Shown: positions 36,060-45,270 of the stretch, in pieces | Layout: every line of letters begins with the position of its first letter | How positions within the stretch are numbered: position 1 is the first letter of the stretch | Origin: Bacteroides sp. MSB163 | Lineage (GTDB): Bacteria; Bacteroidota; Bacteroidia; Bacteroidales; Bacteroidaceae | Direction: 5' to 3' | Length of the DNA: 64,000 nt | Assembly (NCBI RefSeq): GCF_036416795.1 | Contig: NZ_CP143867.1 | Location: 1,798,001-1,862,000, forward strand | Made by a program: the position numbers and the translations under genes | Notes under the pieces: generated by a model | The model's input: only the letters and a program-made list of their open reading frames with translations | What the model was told of the DNA's origin: nothing | Database searches by the model: none

Positions 36060-39000
36060 ATGAAAAACATTCCTTTGTCGGATATTCATTGCCTTGAATA
36101 TCCACAATCAAAACAATTATTTAGAATTATGCGAATATCAATATTCCTTCTATTCTTTTCTGTTTTCAGCCTGATGGCAGAAAATAGCCGCTCTCAGAAT
36201 GCTATAGTATCAATTCATAAGGTCCAGGTGCCTCTCGAAGACATTCTTACTGAGATTGAAAATCAAACGGACTATCTGTTTCTATACACTAATGGCGTTG
36301 ATGTAGAAAAAACAATGACTGTAAAGGTAAAAAGCCAACCTGTATATCAACTTCTGAATAGTTTGCTTGCCAACCTCGATATAACGTATCAAATGGAAGG
36401 TAATCATATTATACTTTCACGGAAGAAGGTGGAAGAAAATCAGTTGCTTCCTGATAAAATAAAAGTGACTGGAACTGTGAAAGATGTGTTCGGGGAGGGG
36501 ATAATCGGAGCAAGCATTGTGGAACAAAATACGGCAAACGGTACCATAACCGATATTTCCGGTAATTTCACATTAATAGTTTCAAAAGATGCGGTGATAA
36601 AAATATCCTATATAGGATATATTCCTTTGGAGGTAAAGGCTGTTGAAGGAAAACCTTTGGATATTGTGTTACAAGAAGATACTAAAACTCTTGACGAGGT
36701 GGTCGTTATCGGCTACGGAACTCAACGCAAAGGGGATATAACAAGCTCTGTTGCAAGCGTTAAATCAGAAAATTTCAGTAAAGGGGCGGTAAAAGACGTC
36801 GGGCAGTTGATTCAAGGTAAAGTGGCGGGATTAGCAATTACAAACCCGAGTGGCGACCCGACTGCGGGCACACAGATAAAATTACGTGGAACAAATACTA
36901 TTGGAGGGGCAAATACAGATCCTCTTGTATTGATTGATGGGGTACCCGGCGCTTTGAATACGGTTGCGCCCGAAGACGTTGAAAGTGTCGATGTTTTGAA
37001 AGATGGTTCTGCAGCGGCCATTTATGGTACCCGAGGTACTAATGGGGTAATTCTGATTACAACCAAACAAGCAAAAGGTACCCAGATAAACTCCGTAGAA
37101 TATAATGGCTACATCAGTACTTCGAAAATAGTGAAAAAGCTGAATATGCTTAGCGCAGACGAGTTTAGAGCAATGTATCCTGACGAGGATCATGGATTTA
37201 ACACGGACTGGCTCGAAGAAATAACCCGTACGCCGGTTACCCATGTCCACAACCTTTCTTTGCAAGGTGGAAATTCTACAACCAGTTATATTGCTAATCT
37301 GAATTATAAGTCCGGCCAGGGAATCATGCTAAAGTCTGGTATCGAGAGCTTCCAGGGGCGTATAGAAGTTTTGCACAGGATGTTTGATGGCAAACTTCAA
37401 CTGAAGTTCGGGATGATTGGCAGAAAAAACCAATTCTCATCAACCAGTAGCTCAGGCAGTTTTAATGGTTATGCCTATCGTCAGGCTATTTTGAGAAATC
37501 CCACCGATCCTGTGAAAAATGAAGATGGATCGTGGTATGAAAATCTGAATAAGTTTGAATATGAAAATCCGGTTGCCCGTTTAGAAGAATCGGAGGGTAA
37601 TGTGAAGAATACAGAGATGCGGTATCTGGGTAACATTATTTATAATCCATTTCAAGATTTGAAACTGACTGCCATGATGTCATATGTCCGTTCAAACAGA
37701 AACCATGGATATTCTGAAAGTCTTGAACATATTTCTGCATTAAGGGATGGTTATGACGGATGGTCGTCGGTTGGGGCCAACACACGCATGGAGAAGCTTC
37801 TTGAACTGACAGCACTGTATAGCAAGTCGGTTAAGAATCATAAGTTTTCTGTCTTGGGAGGATATAGTTACAATGAGACGGATTATGAAGATATGTATTT
37901 TGCGAATTATGGTTTTCAGGATAATTATTTTGGTGGCTGGCATAACATCGGTATCGGCTCTGCTTTGAAGTTGGGTAAGGCTGATGCCAGTTCTTCCAAA
38001 TCAACTACTAACTTGATTGGTTTTTTTGGGCGTGCCACCTATTCCTTTTTAGACCGATATTTATTGATGGCCAGTTTGAGATATGAAGGCGCCAGTCAGT
38101 TATGGGGTACGGATAATGAATGGGGACTTTTCCCATCGGTTTCTGTGGGATGGAGAATCACTCAGGAGGCTTTTATGGAAGGACAGAATTTGTTTGATGA
38201 CTTGAAATTACGCGTAGGCTATGGTGTCACCGGTTCGCAACCGGCCAACCCTTTTCTGGGCATCGCTATGTTGAAATATGACAAGTATGCTTATGTAGAC
38301 GGTAATTGGGTGCAGACCATCGCCCCCGCATCTAACGCGAATCCGGACTTGAAGTGGGAAGAAAAAAGAGAAACCAATATTGGTCTTGATTTTACCATGC
38401 TTAAAGGACGCCTTTCTGGTACAATTGATTTCTATAGCCGTGATGTTGAAGGATTGATTTATAACTATACTGTGCCTACTCCTCCCAATTTTTATCCTAC
38501 CACTACAGCCAATGGAGGCAAGATGCAGAATAGAGGCGTTGAAGTTCTTGTGAATGTTATTCCATTCATAACCAAGAATTTTGAGTGGAATACCACCTTT
38601 ACTTTCTCCAAAAACTCTAATGAATTAAAGAGTTTGGATGGCAGTGTCTTTAAAACAGATTATGATTACTTTGATACCGGATGGTTGGCCGAACCGGTAA
38701 AGACTTCTTCACATCGCGTACAGGTAGGTGAGAAGATTGGTAATTTCTGGGGATTTAAAATTGTAGACATAGATGAGAAAGGCAAGTGGATTTATGAAGA
38801 CAAAGATGGTAATTTTGTACCGTATGATGAATTTTCCCGTGCTCCTGAAGAGAAAAAAGTGATTGGTAACGGTTTGCCGCAGATATATGCTGGCTGGAAT
38901 AATTATATACGATACAAGAATTTTGATTTGAGTATTTCTATGCGTGGTGCGTTCGATTTTGATATTATTAATGAAGCACGTATGTATTTTGAGAATCCAA

Positions 39001-39341
39001 AGAATAGCCGTCTTGAAAACCGTCTGAAGTCAGTAAATGATAAAATATTCGGGAAGACTATGCTTAGTAAGGAGGTTGATCCGGAATTCAACAGCTATTA
39101 TGTAGAAAAAGGGGATTATTGGAAAATAGATAATATAACCCTTGGGTATACACTGAAAAATGTAGGAAGGTACGTGAAATCCATACGATTGTATTGCTCC
39201 GTATTAAATGCTTTGACCATAACGAGATATAAGGGTGTCGATCCGGAAGTAAGTACCTCAGGACTCAATCCGGGATATGATAGCCGAGATCAGTACCCCA
39301 GTATCAGATCGTTTACTTTTGGTGTTGGATTTAAATTCTAA
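36060..39341 (+). CDS. SusC-like TonB-dependent transporter with STN signalling domain, PUL2
   Basis: About 1093 residues from ATG 36060; another ATG at 35961 would add 33 residues without signal character, and a third at 36129 gives the most typical signal peptide ('MRISIFLLFFSVFSL'). After the signal come an STN (secretin/TonB N-terminal) domain ('QVPLEDILTEIENQTDYLFLY', split, ending 'HIILSRKK'), a carboxypeptidase-regulatory-like domain ('VTGTVKDVFGEGIIGASI'), a TonB box and plug ('LDEVVVIGYGTQRKGDI', 'LKDGSAAAIYGTRGTNGVILITT' split), and the barrel ending 'FTFGVGFKF'. The STN domain contacts FecR in the periplasm, so this transporter also reports substrate arrival. The SusD partner gene begins 16 nt later. 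Confidence 0.93.
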   Translation: MKNIPLSDIHCLEYPQSKQLFRIMRISIFLLFFSVFSLMAENSRSQNAIVSIHKVQVPLEDILTEIENQTDYLFLYTNGVDVEKTMTVKVKSQPVYQLLNSLLANLDITYQMEGNHIILSRKKVEENQLLPDKIKVTGTVKDVFGEGIIGASIVEQNTANGTITDISGNFTLIVSKDAVIKISYIGYIPLEVKAVEGKPLDIVLQEDTKTLDEVVVIGYGTQRKGDITSSVASVKSENFSKGAVKDVGQLIQGKVAGLAITNPSGDPTAGTQIKLRGTNTIGGANTDPLVLIDGVPGALNTVAPEDVESVDVLKDGSAAAIYGTRGTNGVILITTKQAKGTQINSVEYNGYISTSKIVKKLNMLSADEFRAMYPDEDHGFNTDWLEEITRTPVTHVHNLSLQGGNSTTSYIANLNYKSGQGIMLKSGIESFQGRIEVLHRMFDGKLQLKFGMIGRKNQFSSTSSSGSFNGYAYRQAILRNPTDPVKNEDGSWYENLNKFEYENPVARLEESEGNVKNTEMRYLGNIIYNPFQDLKLTAMMSYVRSNRNHGYSESLEHISALRDGYDGWSSVGANTRMEKLLELTALYSKSVKNHKFSVLGGYSYNETDYEDMYFANYGFQDNYFGGWHNIGIGSALKLGKADASSSKSTTNLIGFFGRATYSFLDRYLLMASLRYEGASQLWGTDNEWGLFPSVSVGWRITQEAFMEGQNLFDDLKLRVGYGVTGSQPANPFLGIAMLKYDKYAYVDGNWVQTIAPASNANPDLKWEEKRETNIGLDFTMLKGRLSGTIDFYSRDVEGLIYNYTVPTPPNFYPTTTANGGKMQNRGVEVLVNVIPFITKNFEWNTTFTFSKNSNELKSLDGSVFKTDYDYFDTGWLAEPVKTSSHRVQVGEKIGNFWGFKIVDIDEKGKWIYEDKDGNFVPYDEFSRAPEEKKVIGNGLPQIYAGWNNYIRYKNFDLSISMRGAFDFDIINEARMYFENPKNSRLENRLKSVNDKIFGKTMLSKEVDPEFNSYYVEKGDYWKIDNITLGYTLKNVGRYVKSIRLYCSVLNALTITRYKGVDPEVSTSGLNPGYDSRDQYPSIRSFTFGVGFKF

Positions 39342-39357
39342 TTAAAAAATCGAAGAT

Positions 39358-40977
39358 ATGAAAACAATTATATATAAAGGGCTGATTATATTATTTTTAT
39401 CTTGCACGGTATGCTCTTGTACAGAACTGAAAGATGACAGTTATGGTAATGTTGTTTCCTCACAATATAAACCTGAAACAGAAGCTGATATAAGCTATCT
39501 GGTAAATGCGGCGTATGTGTCGTGGCGCGAAACGATGTTACTTTGGAATGGTGTGGTGCGCGGTCAAGAATTGTGTGCGGACCAAGATGTTATTCCTGCT
39601 CGCGGCAATGGCTGGGTAGATGGCGGCGTGTATAAAAGATGGCATCAACATGCATGGACTACTGATGACGACTCAGTTTTACAACCTTGGTCTCGAACTT
39701 ATACGGGCATAAATACCTGTAACCGGTTGCTTTCTCAAATAGAAGATGGAGTAATAAATGTAGTGGGTGAGACTAAAGATAAACTTGTAGCGGAACTAAA
39801 AGTATTGAGGGCTTCCTATTATTATATCTTAGTTGACTTTTTCGGTAATGTTCCTATCGTTACAGATTTTAAAGATACGTCTCTTCCAGTACAGTCATCC
39901 CGAAAAGAAGTTTTTGACTTTATTGTGAAAGAAATCTCTGATAATGTTGCACTTTTATCAGAAACACCAAGGGGATACTATTATGGTCGTTTGACCAAAT
40001 GGGGGGCTTATACTTTACTTGCCAAAATGTATCTTAATGCCGGTGTATGGTCAGGTTCTGTAGAATGGCAAAAGTGTATAGATATTTGCGACAAAGTGAT
40101 CGCATTTGCTGAAAGGACAGGTGAATATGCTTTGGAAACAAACCAGAAGGATATATTTGTTACAAAGAACGAAAACTCCAAAGAAATTATTTTTGCTCTG
40201 CCTATGGATGAAATTTATGTAACTGACTGGAATGCTTTTGACTTCCATATGTATACTTTGGCTTCGGAGAGCCAAGCTACCTATAATTTTACTAATACGC
40301 CTTGGGGGGGAGTTTGTGTAATACCTCAATTTATAGAAAGTTATGATCCGGACGATATTCGTTTAAAAGAGAATTTCATCTACGGACAACAGTATAAATC
40401 GTCGGGGGAAATCCTAACTAGAAGTGACAATGGCAAACCTTTTGCTTATGTAAAGGATGTACCTAGTATCGACCAGTCTGATGTGGTGGACGGTTACAGA
40501 TGGGGAAAATTCGAATACGCATTGGGTATAACCAACCGTTTGAGTAATGACTGGCCTTTGTTTAGGTATGCTGATGTTTTATTGATGAAAGCAGAAGCGT
40601 TATTAAGGAGCGGACAGCCAGGTGCAGGTGCTTTGGTCACAAAGGTACGTGAAAGGGCTTTTAAAAATAATCCGGAAAAAGCAATTGTTACGGATGATGA
40701 ATTAAAAATGGGTAGTGTGTATGATTATGGAAGGCGTGATACTTACCAAACAACTAATGAGGGGGGAGCTGATATCATGTATGGACGAATGTTGGATGAG
40801 TTGGGATGGGAGTTTACACAAGAAGGCCGGCGCAGACAGGATATGGTTCGTTTTGGGGTATTTACCCAAAAATCATGGTTTTCACATGATGCAAGTGTAG
40901 ATTCAAAAAATCTATATCCGATTCCAAATACGGCTATGCTTACAAACTCAAATTTAAAGCAGAACCCGGGGTATTAG
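39358..40977 (+). CDS. SusD/RagB lipoprotein, PUL2
   Basis: A 539-residue lipoprotein with Cys21 ('TVCSCTE') as the lipidation site. SusD-type N-terminus ('YLVNAAYVSWRET', 'WSRTYTGINTCNRLLSQIE'), helical core ('ELKVLRASYYYILVDFFGNVPIV' region, about 140-162), and C-terminal RagB motif 'FRYADVLLMKAEALLRSG' (about 400-417) with 'WEFTQEGRRRQDMVRFG' near 487-503. It caps the adjacent SusC transporter and binds the PUL2 glycan. It is the last gene of the sigma-fecR-susC-susD run; a terminator follows at 41029-41055. Confidence 0.95.
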   Translation: MKTIIYKGLIILFLSCTVCSCTELKDDSYGNVVSSQYKPETEADISYLVNAAYVSWRETMLLWNGVVRGQELCADQDVIPARGNGWVDGGVYKRWHQHAWTTDDDSVLQPWSRTYTGINTCNRLLSQIEDGVINVVGETKDKLVAELKVLRASYYYILVDFFGNVPIVTDFKDTSLPVQSSRKEVFDFIVKEISDNVALLSETPRGYYYGRLTKWGAYTLLAKMYLNAGVWSGSVEWQKCIDICDKVIAFAERTGEYALETNQKDIFVTKNENSKEIIFALPMDEIYVTDWNAFDFHMYTLASESQATYNFTNTPWGGVCVIPQFIESYDPDDIRLKENFIYGQQYKSSGEILTRSDNGKPFAYVKDVPSIDQSDVVDGYRWGKFEYALGITNRLSNDWPLFRYADVLLMKAEALLRSGQPGAGALVTKVRERAFKNNPEKAIVTDDELKMGSVYDYGRRDTYQTTNEGGADIMYGRMLDELGWEFTQEGRRRQDMVRFGVFTQKSWFSHDASVDSKNLYPIPNTAMLTNSNLKQNPGY

Positions 40978-41028
40978 TATAAGTGGATCAACTGAGCGAG
41001 TAAATAGCCTCGTTTAGATAATAAATGT

Positions 41029-41055
41029 AAAAGCTGTCTGTGTAAGGCAGCTTTT
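41029..41055 (+). terminator. Terminator after the PUL2 susD gene
   Basis: AAAAGCTGTC (41029-41038) pairs with GGCAGCTTTT (41046-41055) over 10 bp with one G-U, around a 7-nt loop, ending in TTTT. It lies 51 nt after the susD stop. Confidence 0.75.
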
Positions 41056-41190
41056 ACTATATTGTCGGTGTATGGCCATATATTCTTCAAAACGTAAGTA
41101 ATAGTTGTTTAGGGTGCTTTTATTTGGCTTTTGATTCAAAACTATCCTTCTTTTGCATTCTTTTTAGGCTTAATTATTAACAGGATGGCT

Positions 41191-41198
41191 TATCTTTG
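41191..41198 (+). promoter_or_regulatory. -7 box for the GH78 gene (TATCTTTG)
   Basis: TATCTTTG fits TAnnTTTG, 58 nt before the ATG at 41256. With the upstream terminator it makes the rhamnosidase gene a separate unit. Confidence 0.6.
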
Positions 41199-41255
41199 TG
41201 ACTGAACACTAAGTGTTATTAGTGACCGGAACGTAATTTATAAAAAACACTGTAT

Positions 41256-44200
41256 ATGAAAAGCCATAAAAGTCGCCTGTTGTCAGCCTTATTCGTATGT
41301 ATTTCGTGTGTCACTTTGTTGCATGCCGCAGGCAACCCCGTTTCCATCGGCAAGCTGAAAGTGGAATATGCCGAAACTCCTCTGGGAATAGATGTGGAGA
41401 AACCCCGCTTCAGTTGGCAGATGGAAGTGGCAGACCATGAAAGGGGATACTTCCAGACGAACTATCAGGTTTTGGTTGCCACTGAGAGAGGGCAACTGGT
41501 GTGGGATAGCGGAAAGATAAAGAGTGACCTTTCATTGAACATTGAATACGGCGGTGAGCCTTTGCAACCCGCCACCCGCTATGCCTGGCGGGTGAACGTC
41601 TGGAACCAGAGAGGCGAACAATCCTCGGCAAGCTCCTGGTTTGAAACCGGACTGATGAGCAACGACTCCGCTTATCAGGGATGGAGCGGCGCCAAGTGGA
41701 TTGGTGGGGGAGATGAGGACATGGTGCTGTATTCGCATTATCTTCCGGTGTTTAAGTTGAACTTTTCCCTCCAACTGGATGAGGCATCCGCAACTACCCG
41801 TGCAGCTCTTATCTACGGTGCCAATGACGAACGCCTGATGGATAAGAACAAGAACCTGTATCATCTGGAAAACCAACCGGATGAATCTTATATCAAGATA
41901 GAACTGGACATCGCTCCGCTGACTGAGGGAAGGGAAGCCCTACTGAACATTTACAGGGTGGGCTATCATCCGGACGACAAACGGGATACTCCTTTCAAGA
42001 GTTTCCCTGTCCCGCAACACTTGATTAATAAAAGCAATCAATATGCCCGGCATGCGATAAGCCTTACATCCGACCTGGGATTTACGAAATTCTATATCCA
42101 TCGTGCAAAAGGAGAGACTAACCATGCAGAGGCAGGGAGCAATCCGGCAAAGGCGGAGGCTGATAGTGCAAAGTCTGAAATCGGCTCCGTAAATCTGAAT
42201 CCTCTGGGGCAAGGTGGCGACTTCATCGCCTTCCCGGTAGTGGGAGACCTCGGCTTTGCCGTGTCCGCCGGACAAGCAGCTTCCTTCTCAAAAGTGGAAA
42301 TTGCCAACCTCAGAAGCCCCGCGCATGTGATAGCAACGGTGAAGGACAGGGACTATCGGGTAGTGGGTGATGCTTCCGGTGCTTTTGAAACGTTCACCCC
42401 GAAAGGAAACTCCACTCCGATGCTTCGTACTGTCTTTACCTCTTCCGGTGAGGAAGTTGCCAAAGCGCGTCTGTACGTCACCGCACGCGGCATTTATGAA
42501 ATCTATCTGAATGGCAAGCGGGTGGGAGACGATTACTTCAACCCCGGAATCACCCAGTACAATAAAACTCATTTATATCAGACGTTCGATGTGACGGAAT
42601 ATCTGCATTCCGGCAAGAATGCCCTTGGTGCTTTACTGGCGGAGGGCTGGTGGAGTGGTGGTTCCACCTTTATGGGCGGCTACTGGAATTTCTTCGGAGA
42701 CCGCCAGTCACTATTGGCAAAGCTGGTCATCACGTATGCCGATGGACAGGAAAAGGTGATAGTCACCGAGCCCTCCACTTGGCAATACTTCAATAACGGG
42801 CCTGTGGCCTATGGCAGTTTCTTCCAAGGCGAAGTGTACGATGCCCTGAAAGAAACCAACGTGGAAGGCTGGAGCACCGTCGGTTATCGTGCATCGGGCT
42901 GGAAACCGGCTAAGGAGATTGCTCTGGAAAGCAATATCTGCCGGGAAGGATATCCCGGCGTGAATGATTGCTCCGGCTTTGCACTCCTCGGACAGTTCGG
43001 ACAGACGGTGAAAGAAATTGATGAACTGACAGCTATCTCGGTTGAAGAAGTCCGCCCCGGCGTATTTGTGTACGATATGGGACAAAACATGGTGGGTGTG
43101 CCTAAGATTAGTCTTTTGGGCGTGAAGCCGGGAACAAGGATTAACCTTCGCTTTGCCGAAGTGAAATACCCTGATTTGCCCGAATATGCGGGAAACACCG
43201 GCATGATTATGCTTGAGAATATCCGTGCGGCCATGGCACAGGACATTTATATAGCCCGGGGCGGACAGGAAACCATCCACCCCCGCTTCACTTACCACGG
43301 TTATCGCTTCCTGGAGATAACGGGCATTGACCGGCCTTTGCCGCTGGAATCCGTGAAAGGTGTGGTGCTCAGCTCCATCCATCACCTGGCTTCCCATTAC
43401 GAAACCTCCAATGCGAAAGTGAACAAACTCTGGGAGAACATCACCTGGTCTTCCTATGGCAACTTCGTCTCCATCCCCACCGACTGTCCGCAACGCAATG
43501 AGCGTCTGGGATGGATGGGGGATATTTCGGTATTCTCCCGCACGGCAACCTATCTGGCGGATGTGCCGCAATTCCTGAGGAGGTATCTGCGCTCGGCACG
43601 CGACTCGCAGCATGCCGACGGGCGTTTCCCGAACATTGCCCCTCTCGGTATCGGCTTTGGCGGCCTGTTGTGGGGAAGTGCGGGGATAACGGTGCCCTGG
43701 GAGTGTTATCAGCAATACGGCGACAAGGCTTTGCTGGCGGAGCACTACGACGCCATGAAGCGCTATATCTTCTATATTCTCGAAAACACAATTGAGACGG
43801 AAACGAATCTGATTGTGCAAAACAGAGCATGGGGAGACCTGTGCGACTGGTTGGGCCTGGAAGACGAAAAGAATGATAAGTCGCTCGTATGGGAAGCCTA
43901 TTTCATCTATAACTTGGAGTTGATGAGCAAGATGGCGGCTGCGCTGGGAAATACGGTGGATGCCGAGTGGTTCAAAGAGCTGCATGCGGCGCGGAAGGAC
44001 TTCTTCAACAAGACTTATATAGAGCCTGAAACAGGGAAAACCGTCTTCTCAGCCTTCATCCCCGAAAAGAAAGGGACATTTGTAGATATACAGACTTCCT
44101 ACGTGCTGCCGTTGGCCTTTGATATTATCGACCGGGAAAAGAAGAGTAAGGTAGTGACGAATCTGGCAAAGACAGTTGTCCGCGAGAATACTACCGACAG

Positions 44201-44846
44201 TGGCAGGCAATGCCCTGCCTATTCCTTAATGACGGGCTTCATCGGTACGGCATGGATTAGCAAGGCGTTGTCCGATAACGGATACACCGATTTGGCCTAT
44301 AAGCTGTTGCAACAGACCAGCTATCCCTCATGGCTCTACTCCGTAGACCAGGGAGCCACGACCATTTGGGAGCGTCTGAACTCCTATACCCATACGGATG
44401 GCTTCGGGGGAAACAATCGCATGAACTCTTTCAACCATTATTCCTTCGGTGCGGTGGGAGCCTGGATGTACGGCCATTCTCTGGGCATACAGCGGGATGA
44501 AAACACTCCTGCCTTCAAGCATTTCCTGCTTAAACCGGAGATAGACCCGACGGGGCGGATGACGTTTGCAAAAGGCTATTATGACTCTATGTACGGGCGC
44601 ATCGAAAGTAGCTGGAAGGTGGAGAACGGGGTGATTCATTATGACTTTACCATTCCCGGCAATACGACGGCTCTACTTTATCTGCCTGCCACGGCGGCGA
44701 AGTACATCAGGGAGAACAGGAAGTTTGTCGGTAAAATGCGCAGAGGTATAGAATATATGGGTGAGGAGAATGGAAAGATATTGCTGAAACTGCAATCCGG
44801 AAAGTATTCGTTCGAAGTGCGGGAGAAGAGATTGGCTAAGAAGTAA
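41256..44846 (+). CDS. GH78 alpha-L-rhamnosidase
   Basis: An exported enzyme of 1196 residues (signal peptide 1-25, 'LLHAAG') that removes terminal alpha-L-rhamnose. Order: N-terminal beta domains (about 30-330), rhamnosidase N-domain ('ARLYVTARGIYEIYLNGKRVG', split, about 405-425), concanavalin-like domain, the (alpha/alpha)6 barrel (about 700-1090) and a C-terminal beta domain. The conserved acidic motif 'DCPQRNERLGWMGD' is at 743-756, and the likely general base is Glu1039 in 'TTIWERL'. A degenerate heptapeptide repeat (283-310) is inserted in the N-terminal region. The gene is noticeably GC-richer than the preceding sigma-susD genes and has its own promoter, so it may have been added to PUL2 separately. 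Functional assignment is firm; linkage preference is not. Confidence 0.93.
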   Translation: MKSHKSRLLSALFVCISCVTLLHAAGNPVSIGKLKVEYAETPLGIDVEKPRFSWQMEVADHERGYFQTNYQVLVATERGQLVWDSGKIKSDLSLNIEYGGEPLQPATRYAWRVNVWNQRGEQSSASSWFETGLMSNDSAYQGWSGAKWIGGGDEDMVLYSHYLPVFKLNFSLQLDEASATTRAALIYGANDERLMDKNKNLYHLENQPDESYIKIELDIAPLTEGREALLNIYRVGYHPDDKRDTPFKSFPVPQHLINKSNQYARHAISLTSDLGFTKFYIHRAKGETNHAEAGSNPAKAEADSAKSEIGSVNLNPLGQGGDFIAFPVVGDLGFAVSAGQAASFSKVEIANLRSPAHVIATVKDRDYRVVGDASGAFETFTPKGNSTPMLRTVFTSSGEEVAKARLYVTARGIYEIYLNGKRVGDDYFNPGITQYNKTHLYQTFDVTEYLHSGKNALGALLAEGWWSGGSTFMGGYWNFFGDRQSLLAKLVITYADGQEKVIVTEPSTWQYFNNGPVAYGSFFQGEVYDALKETNVEGWSTVGYRASGWKPAKEIALESNICREGYPGVNDCSGFALLGQFGQTVKEIDELTAISVEEVRPGVFVYDMGQNMVGVPKISLLGVKPGTRINLRFAEVKYPDLPEYAGNTGMIMLENIRAAMAQDIYIARGGQETIHPRFTYHGYRFLEITGIDRPLPLESVKGVVLSSIHHLASHYETSNAKVNKLWENITWSSYGNFVSIPTDCPQRNERLGWMGDISVFSRTATYLADVPQFLRRYLRSARDSQHADGRFPNIAPLGIGFGGLLWGSAGITVPWECYQQYGDKALLAEHYDAMKRYIFYILENTIETETNLIVQNRAWGDLCDWLGLEDEKNDKSLVWEAYFIYNLELMSKMAAALGNTVDAEWFKELHAARKDFFNKTYIEPETGKTVFSAFIPEKKGTFVDIQTSYVLPLAFDIIDREKKSKVVTNLAKTVVRENTTDSGRQCPAYSLMTGFIGTAWISKALSDNGYTDLAYKLLQQTSYPSWLYSVDQGATTIWERLNSYTHTDGFGGNNRMNSFNHYSFGAVGAWMYGHSLGIQRDENTPAFKHFLLKPEIDPTGRMTFAKGYYDSMYGRIESSWKVENGVIHYDFTIPGNTTALLYLPATAAKYIRENRKFVGKMRRGIEYMGEENGKILLKLQSGKYSFEVREKRLAKK
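42102..42185 (+). repeat. Four in-frame 21-nt (7-residue) repeats in the GH78 gene
   Basis: Residues 283-310 read RAKGETN, HAEAGSN, PAKAEAD, SAKSEIG: four heptads with Ala at position 2 and mostly Lys/Glu at position 3. The DNA shows the same 21-nt period. It looks like a young tandem expansion forming a charged surface loop or linker. Confidence 0.6.
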
Positions 44847-44866
44847 TGTTCCTGTAGCGGAAGTAT

Positions 44867-45098
44867 CAGCTTGTTTTTGCTGATATATTGCCAATGTTCT
44901 GCCATCGTAGTGGCAAGACCTTGCCAAAATATTTACTCCGGAGCCCTATGAAATACAGTGAAAACATTTCCGGCAGTTTGTCACCTGTGGGAAATGCACT
45001 TGTTTGTTCAGGAGATTTCTTTTCCGTGCATTTAATGGGTTGTAATAGTTGGGCAATGTCATTGCCACAGTCATAAAAATGAGTATTAACTTCTTCAT
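44867..45098 (-). pseudogene. Remnant of a small secreted protein gene
   Basis: On the minus strand, ATG at 45098 opens a signal-peptide-like start 'MKKLILIFMTVAMTLPN'. That frame closes at 44946 (50 codons) with an implausible Cys/His-rich tail. After the signal, the +1-shifted frame reads sensibly ('TEKKSPEQTSAFPTGDKLPE', 'MFSLYFIG') before losing sense and stopping. The pattern is a secreted-protein gene broken by a frameshift and truncated at its 3' end. The 'FPTGDKLPE..S.YFIG' stretch is reminiscent of the start of secreted cupin-type proteins in Bacteroides, but that is weak. Confidence 0.4.
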
Positions 45099-45120
45099 AT
45101 CCGTATTGCTTTGAGGTATT

Positions 45121-45167
45121 AAAAAAGACTTAACCGGAGGAAGGGATGTGGTTTCCTTCTTCCGGTT
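45121..45167 (-). terminator. Intrinsic terminator of the PUL3 operon
   Basis: AACCGGAGGAAGG (45132-45144) pairs with the segment 45155-45167 over 13 bp with one wobble, around a 10-nt loop. On the minus strand the stem is followed by a T-run (complement of A6 at 45121-45126). It lies about 100 nt beyond the GH97 stop. Confidence 0.8.
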
Positions 45168-45270
45168 ACAAAGTTACGGCATCTGACGTTAGCACGCTGT
45201 ATACAGATTACTGATTATTATACCCATTTTAGGGTAAAACTCCTTATGCCATCTTTTATGGTAAGATTGA

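Larger units (their letters stand above)
44847..45270. other. 424-nt gap between convergent genes
   Basis: It holds a weak hairpin right after the GH78 stop (TATCAGC 44864-44870 with GCTGATA 44879-44885), a decayed gene remnant on the minus strand (44867-45098), and the terminator of the PUL3 operon (45121-45167). Nothing else was recognised. Confidence 0.6.

Noticed and set aside
42711..43985. 424-codon antisense frame in the GH78 gene
   Set aside because: It arises from the GC-rich codon bias of the rhamnosidase gene; composition is His/Arg-rich and not protein-like.
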